Source: JAVVHH01 sp964613945 (GTDB taxonomy: Bacteria; Pseudomonadota; Alphaproteobacteria; Acetobacterales; Acetobacteraceae). Taken from it: DNA of 64,000 nt. The stretch is taken from the NCBI GenBank assembly GCA_964613945.1, contig CAZTJC010000015.1, positions 1-64,000 of the forward strand, given 5' to 3'. Position numbers and translations under genes: made by a program. The notes under the pieces were generated by a model. The model had not been told where the DNA came from. It saw only the letters and a list, made by a program, of their open reading frames with translations, and searched no databases. Below, in pieces: positions 60,455-64,000 of this stretch; positions within the stretch are counted from its first letter, which is position 1; the number at the start of each line of letters is the position of its first letter.

Positions 60455-60601
60455 ATGGTCGCATTTTTGACCTCGGATCACCACAACGGTCTTTACCATC
60501 ATTGGACGCGCGTTCCGGCCGGCGAGCGCCTCACTTACCCGCGCGTCGCCAACCCCGCGCTGAAGGCTGGCGGTGCGCACAACGCGATGAACCAGTTCTA
60601 A
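60455..60601 (+). CDS. Small protein, 48 residues, unknown function
   Basis: ATG at 60455 opens a 48-codon frame ending in TAA at 60601. The product begins MVAFLTSDHHNGLYHHWTRV and ends NAMNQF. It is rich in His, Asn and aromatic residues and has no membrane helix. The ribosome binding site is weak. Support comes from the strong terminator 22 bases after the stop on the same strand and from the 400-base gap it occupies. AT-rich sequence at 60290-60350 could hold its promoter. I recognise no family. Confidence 0.45.
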   Translation: MVAFLTSDHHNGLYHHWTRVPAGERLTYPRVANPALKAGGAHNAMNQF

Positions 60602-60623
60602 GCGCCCGCTAAGAGGCGTGTCC

Positions 60624-60658
60624 GATGATGCCCGGCCGGTCCGGGCATCATCTATTTT
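60624..60658 (+). terminator. Strong intrinsic terminator after the 48-residue ORF
   Basis: A perfect 12-bp stem (GATGATGCCCGG / CCGGGCATCATC) with a five-base loop is followed by TATTTT. It sits between the rightward small ORF and the end of the leftward membrane-protein gene, so it may also act on the leftward transcript. Confidence 0.85.
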
Positions 60659-60912
60659 CGGGACAGATTGGTGCCCTGCCACACCCATCGTAGCCCGGCG
60701 AACGTCGCGTACGTCATGCCCATCGCGGCCAGCATGGTGAGGAACTGGGTCAGGAACGACAGGCCGGCCGCACCGGCGGGCGACAGGCCGCCGATCTCCG
60801 TCAATCGATAGAGCAGGACGGACGCAGCAAAGTGTGCGGCGAAGAACACCGGCACGCAGACCACCGCCGCAGCCAACAACGCGACGACCACGATCGGGCG
60901 CGGCCGGGTCAC
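60652..60912 (-). CDS. Small membrane protein, unknown function
   Basis: 86 residues with two transmembrane helices (VVVALLAAAVVCVPVFFAAH and FLTQFLTMLAAMGMTYATFA). It is coupled by ATGA to the SDR gene upstream, so it is the last gene of the hydrolase-SDR-membrane operon. No family is recognised. Confidence 0.75.
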   Translation of the reverse strand: MTRPRPIVVVALLAAAVVCVPVFFAAHFAASVLLYRLTEIGGLSPAGAAGLSFLTQFLTMLAAMGMTYATFAGLRWVWQGTNLSRK

Positions 60913-61676
60913 GCGGCGGTCCAGCCTCCGTCAGCGGCGTAGGCGGCGCCGTGGACGAAGCTGGCGCGGTCCGAACACAGCCACACCACCAATTCGGCGA
61001 TCTCGGCCGAGTTGCCGAGCCTGCCCAGAGGTGTCGAGTTCACCAAGTGATCGCCAAAGATGCCGCGGCTGGTTGCCGTCATCCGCGTCTCGACGTAGCC
61101 GGGACACACGGCGTTGATGCGGATGTTCTCCGTCCCGTATTCGAGCGCCGCCGCCTTGGTCAGGCCGATCACCGCATGCTTGGCCGCCACGTAGGCCGAC
61201 GACACCCGCAGTCCCACCAGCCCGGCGATCGACGCCGTGTTGACGATCGCGCCGCCACCCGCCGCCTGCATCGCCGGCAGCTCGTGCTTCATGCACAGCC
61301 AGACGCTCTTGAGGTTGATCTCCATCATGCGATCGAACGCCGGCTCTTCCCATTCCGCCGTCTTCCGCCCCTGCATCCCGAGTTGGTACGGCGCGATGCC
61401 GGCATTGTTGAACGCGCAGTCCAGCCGGCCATAGGCGGACAGCACGGCGCCGACCAGCGCTTCGACCTCGGCCGCCTGTGTCAGGTCGCCGGCTCTGGCA
61501 ATGGCTTGGCCGCCGGCCTCGTTGATCGCCGCGACCGTCGCCGCGGCCGAGTCCGGCTCGATGTCGGCTACCACCACGCGAGCGCCCTCGCGCGCCATGG
61601 CCAATGCCGTCGCCCGGCCGATGCCGTTGCCGCCGCCGGTGACGAGGGCGGCTTTGCCGTCGAGAAGTAGGCTCAT
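60909..61676 (-). CDS. Short-chain dehydrogenase/reductase (SDR)
   Basis: 255 residues. It is a classical SDR with the coenzyme motif TGGGNGIGRA, NNAG, and catalytic Ser and YxxxK in NTASIAGLVGLRVSSAYVAA followed by KHAVIGLTK. Asp after the second strand (VVVADIEPDS) favours NAD over NADP. INAVCPGYVETRM and AADGGWTAA are conserved. It is coupled by ATGA at both ends with an alpha/beta hydrolase and a small membrane protein. A small catabolic module is likely, with an alcohol or ketone substrate unknown. Confidence 0.93.
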   Translation of the reverse strand: MSLLLDGKAALVTGGGNGIGRATALAMAREGARVVVADIEPDSAAATVAAINEAGGQAIARAGDLTQAAEVEALVGAVLSAYGRLDCAFNNAGIAPYQLGMQGRKTAEWEEPAFDRMMEINLKSVWLCMKHELPAMQAAGGGAIVNTASIAGLVGLRVSSAYVAAKHAVIGLTKAAALEYGTENIRINAVCPGYVETRMTATSRGIFGDHLVNSTPLGRLGNSAEIAELVVWLCSDRASFVHGAAYAADGGWTAA

Positions 61677-62770
61677 TTCGCGAGGTACTGGTCGAAGAAC
61701 GCGGCGATCTCGCCGAAGGCGGTGCGGGTCTCGGGCGCGGCGGCGTCGAACAGGTACTGCGCGTGCGAGAAGCCCTCGAACACCTGCAGCGTGGCGGGCA
61801 CGCCGGCGTCGCGCAGCTTGCGATGCGTGCGGACCGTGTTGCTGAGGAACAGGTCGCGGGTCCCCGAGGTCAGGATGGCGGGTGGGAAGCCGTGAAAATC
61901 GCCGTAGATCGGCGAGAGCTGCGGATCCTTCATGTCATGACCGCCGGCGTAGAGCGCGGCGGCGTGCGACAGGTAGCCGCTGTAGCTGACCAGCACGTTG
62001 TCGAGCCATTCGTTGGTCTTGTAGGTGTCGCCGGTCTCGGTCAGGTCGGACCACGGGGTGCCCGGAGCGATGGCGGCGGGCAGCGGCAGGCCTTCGGTCT
62101 TGGCGCGCAGGATCATCGCCAGCGTCATGCCGCCGCCGGTTGAGGTGCCGACGACGCCGATCCGAGTGGCGCCGGTGGTCTTCAGCGTTTCTTTATAGAC
62201 GGCCATCGTATCGTCCATCGCCGCTGGATACGGCGCGTCGGGCGGCATGCGGTAGTCGATCTCGATCACCTTGTAGCCGCCGATCCCCGCCATCAGGATT
62301 GCCTCCGCAGTGCCGGACACGCCGGGACCATAGACGTAGCCGCCGCCATGCGGGTTGAGGATCAGCTGGTTGCGGTGCCCCTCCGGCATGGATTTCGGCG
62401 TCATGACATAACAGTTCACGCCGCCGATCGTGGTCTGCTCCATGCTGACGCCGAGGCTCTCGCGCATCTTCGCCAGCCCCGGAAGCGACGCGTCGGCCAG
62501 CTTCTTGACCAGCGCGCGCCAGGCGTCGGCGTCCGGCGGATTGGCGTTCCAGGCCGGCACGCGATACGGCGCGGCGACCAAGGCCTGGGCGGCCGACGAC
62601 AGATCGGGCTCAGCCGGCACCGGAATGGCGCGGCCCGGTACTGTGCGCGGGCCGGGGCTCGTGTTGGCGGCGCTCTGCGGGGCCTCAAGCGTCGAGAATG
62701 CCGCATTATCGGCCAGCGCCGGCACAGACACGGTCATCACTGCTGCCGCGATGAGGACGCGCAAATCCAT
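61673..62770 (-). CDS. Exported alpha/beta hydrolase, HSL (family IV esterase) type
   Basis: 365 residues. It has a signal peptide (LRVLIAAAVMTVSVPALA), the oxyanion-hole motif HGGG (LNPHGGGYVYGPG), the nucleophile elbow GTSTGG (GVVGTSTGGGMTLAMIL), a catalytic Asp region in TSGTRDLFLSNT and the His in FEGFSHAQYLFD. It resembles monoterpene epsilon-lactone or esterase enzymes. A lactone hydrolase would be a plausible partner to a Baeyer-Villiger enzyme, but the only one here is 57 kb away, so no link is claimed. It is the first gene of the leftward operon. Confidence 0.9.
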   Translation of the reverse strand: MDLRVLIAAAVMTVSVPALADNAAFSTLEAPQSAANTSPGPRTVPGRAIPVPAEPDLSSAAQALVAAPYRVPAWNANPPDADAWRALVKKLADASLPGLAKMRESLGVSMEQTTIGGVNCYVMTPKSMPEGHRNQLILNPHGGGYVYGPGVSGTAEAILMAGIGGYKVIEIDYRMPPDAPYPAAMDDTMAVYKETLKTTGATRIGVVGTSTGGGMTLAMILRAKTEGLPLPAAIAPGTPWSDLTETGDTYKTNEWLDNVLVSYSGYLSHAAALYAGGHDMKDPQLSPIYGDFHGFPPAILTSGTRDLFLSNTVRTHRKLRDAGVPATLQVFEGFSHAQYLFDAAAPETRTAFGEIAAFFDQYLAK

Positions 62771-62824
62771 TTAGTTTTCCCCCCGGAAGTTTTTCCGCAC
62801 TATTGGCACGGCTCAATAGCCTGG

Positions 62825-64000
62825 ATGCAAGCCTTGAAGCAGATTCGTCTCAACGCCTTTGACATGAACTGCGTTGGTCATATCCAGCAGGGGCTGTGGC
62901 GACACCCGCGGGACCGGTCGATGGACTACACCGACCTCCAACACTGGACGCAGCTGGCGCAGTTGCTCGAGCGCGGGTTGTTCGACGGCCTGTTCCTCGC
63001 CGACATCCTCGGCGTCTACGACGTCCATGGCGGCAGCCCGGCGGCGGCGATCGAACACGCCGTGCAGGTGCCGGTCGGCGACCCCTTGCTGCTGGTGCCG
63101 GCGATGGCGGCGGTGACGCGCCATCTCGGCTTCGGCGTCACGGTCAACCTGAGCTACGAGGCGCCGTTCGCCTTTGCGCGTCGGATGTCGACGCTCGACC
63201 ATCTCACCAAGGGGCGCATCGGCTGGAACGTCGTCACTGGCTACCTCGACAGCGCGGCGCGCGCGATGGGCCAGGATGCGCAGCGCGCGCATGACGACCG
63301 CTACGACGTCGCCGACGATTTCATGCAGGCGGTTTATGCGCTCTGGGAAGGCAGTTGGTCCGACGGCGCCGTTCTGCGCGATCGCGCCAGCGGCCGGTTC
63401 GCCGACCCGGCGCTGGTGCGCGCCGTCCGGCACGACGGGCCTTATCACCGCATGGAGGCGGTGCATCTCTGCGAACCGTCACCGCAGCGCGTGCCGGTGC
63501 TGTATCAGGCGGGGTCGTCGGGTCGGGGGCGGGCGTTCGCCGGGTCGCATGCGGAATGCGTGTTCCTTAACGGGCAGGGGCATGCGGCGGTGCGGGCGCA
63601 TGTGGACGCCATCCGCGACGCGGCGGTCGCGGCCGGGCGGGGGCGGCAGGATGTGCTGGCGTTCGTGGGTGCGACGGTGGTCGTGGCGGAGACGGCGGCG
63701 CTCGCACAGGCCAAACTGGCCGACTACCGGTGCTACGCCTCGCCGGAGGCCGCGCTGGTCCATGCGTCGGCCTCCATGGGGATCGACCTCGATCGCTTCG
63801 GCATGGACGAGCCGATTGGTGGCGACAGCAATGCCATCACCTCGAACCTGCAGGCGATGGCGCAGCAGGGCATGACCAAGCGCAAGCTGCTCGATCGGGT
63901 GGTGCTCGGCAGCCGCCAACCCCCGATCGTCGGCGACCCGGCACAAGTGGCGGACGCGCTGATCGAGTGGGTCGAGCAGGCCGATGTCGACGGCTTCATC
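62825..64000 (+). CDS. NtaA/DszA-family flavin-dependent monooxygenase (3' end beyond window)
   Basis: 392 codons are present from ATG at 62825 and the frame is still open at base 64000. The family length is about 440-460. It is LLM-class of the NtaA/SnaA/DszA branch: IRLNAFDMNCVGHIQQGLWR, TDLQHWTQLAQLLERGLFDG, FLADILGVYDVHGGS, LTKGRIGWNVVTGYLDSAAR then AMGQDAQRAHDDRYDVADDF and PVLYQAGSSGRGRAFAGSHA. Such enzymes use FMNH2 to oxidise nitrilotriacetate, sulfones, dimethyl sulfide or alkanes. It is divergent from the HSL hydrolase across 54 bases. The context suggests a degradative cluster continuing to the right. Confidence 0.92.
   Translation, partial: MQALKQIRLNAFDMNCVGHIQQGLWRHPRDRSMDYTDLQHWTQLAQLLERGLFDGLFLADILGVYDVHGGSPAAAIEHAVQVPVGDPLLLVPAMAAVTRHLGFGVTVNLSYEAPFAFARRMSTLDHLTKGRIGWNVVTGYLDSAARAMGQDAQRAHDDRYDVADDFMQAVYALWEGSWSDGAVLRDRASGRFADPALVRAVRHDGPYHRMEAVHLCEPSPQRVPVLYQAGSSGRGRAFAGSHAECVFLNGQGHAAVRAHVDAIRDAAVAAGRGRQDVLAFVGATVVVAETAALAQAKLADYRCYASPEAALVHASASMGIDLDRFGMDEPIGGDSNAITSNLQAMAQQGMTKRKLLDRVVLGSRQPPIVGDPAQVADALIEWVEQADVDGFI

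Noticed and set aside
60440..60688. 82-codon minus-strand frame over the 48-residue ORF
   Set aside because: Reads through the perfect terminator stem and overlaps the end of the membrane-protein gene on the same strand; no family resemblance.

Overview
This 64 kb window is a piece of a GC-rich alphaproteobacterial chromosome, most likely from the Rhodospirillales/Acetobacteraceae side of the class. This is inferred from gene families and gene order; no 16S rRNA gene is present. The supporting blocks are a permease-less PTS (EI, HPr, EIIA-Man, RapZ, short HPr kinase) next to a ChvG/ChvI pair and pckA, an alphaproteobacterial-type SOS box (GTTC-N7-GTTC) before recA, a MucR/Ros regulator, an OlsB-like acyltransferase and a short archaeal-size Psd paired with PssA. 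I saw no tRNA, rRNA, CRISPR array, insertion sequence or prophage. The window reads as core chromosome with patches of accessory genes.

Layout. 1-5.3 kb: 3' end of rho, a D-aminopeptidase preceded by a 51-residue small protein, a SOUL-type heme-binding lipoprotein, an ABM monooxygenase and a Baeyer-Villiger monooxygenase. 5.3-13.7 kb: a PEP-CTERM protein, an operon of three SPFH (HflK/HflC-like) proteins feeding a heavy-metal P-type ATPase, and a secreted metallophosphoesterase. 13.8-18.4 kb: flagellar basal-body and export genes, with flgB-flgC-fliE-fliQ-fliR-flhB leftward and an unknown gene, fliO and fliP rightward. 18.4-22 kb: recA with its SOS box, a cytidine-deaminase-like gene, DUF3072, psd and pssA.

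22-31.4 kb: ptsI, ptsH, an EIIA gene, rapZ and hprK, then a perfect 16-bp parS palindrome, then chvG, chvI, a HugZ-like gene, pckA and a methyltransferase. This is a carbon/nitrogen and envelope-stress regulatory block. parS here and rho at the left edge suggest an origin-proximal location. 31.3-40 kb: lipoprotein, S10 carboxypeptidase, tamA/tamB and plsC. 40-53 kb: miaB-phoH-ybeY-corC, a 5'-nucleotidase, nfu, a RutE-like nitroreductase, tsaB, rimI, a TusA-like gene, mucR, olsB, a hydroxyacid dehydrogenase, lnt and an XRE regulator. 52.5-57.5 kb: DUF2244, nth, DUF2934, rlmH, rsfS, nadD and proA. 57.6-64 kb: an accessory redox/catabolic region with an EamA transporter, a sulfite-oxidase-like enzyme, two luciferase-like monooxygenases, an SDR, an HSL-type hydrolase and a 48-residue small ORF with its own terminator.

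The most unusual items are the triple-SPFH/P-type ATPase operon with a histidine-rich leader, the parS site inside the PTS/ChvGI block, two small proteins absent from simple ORF calling, and several dyad-symmetric candidate operators. Translational coupling by ATGA, GTGA and TTGA overlaps is pervasive.
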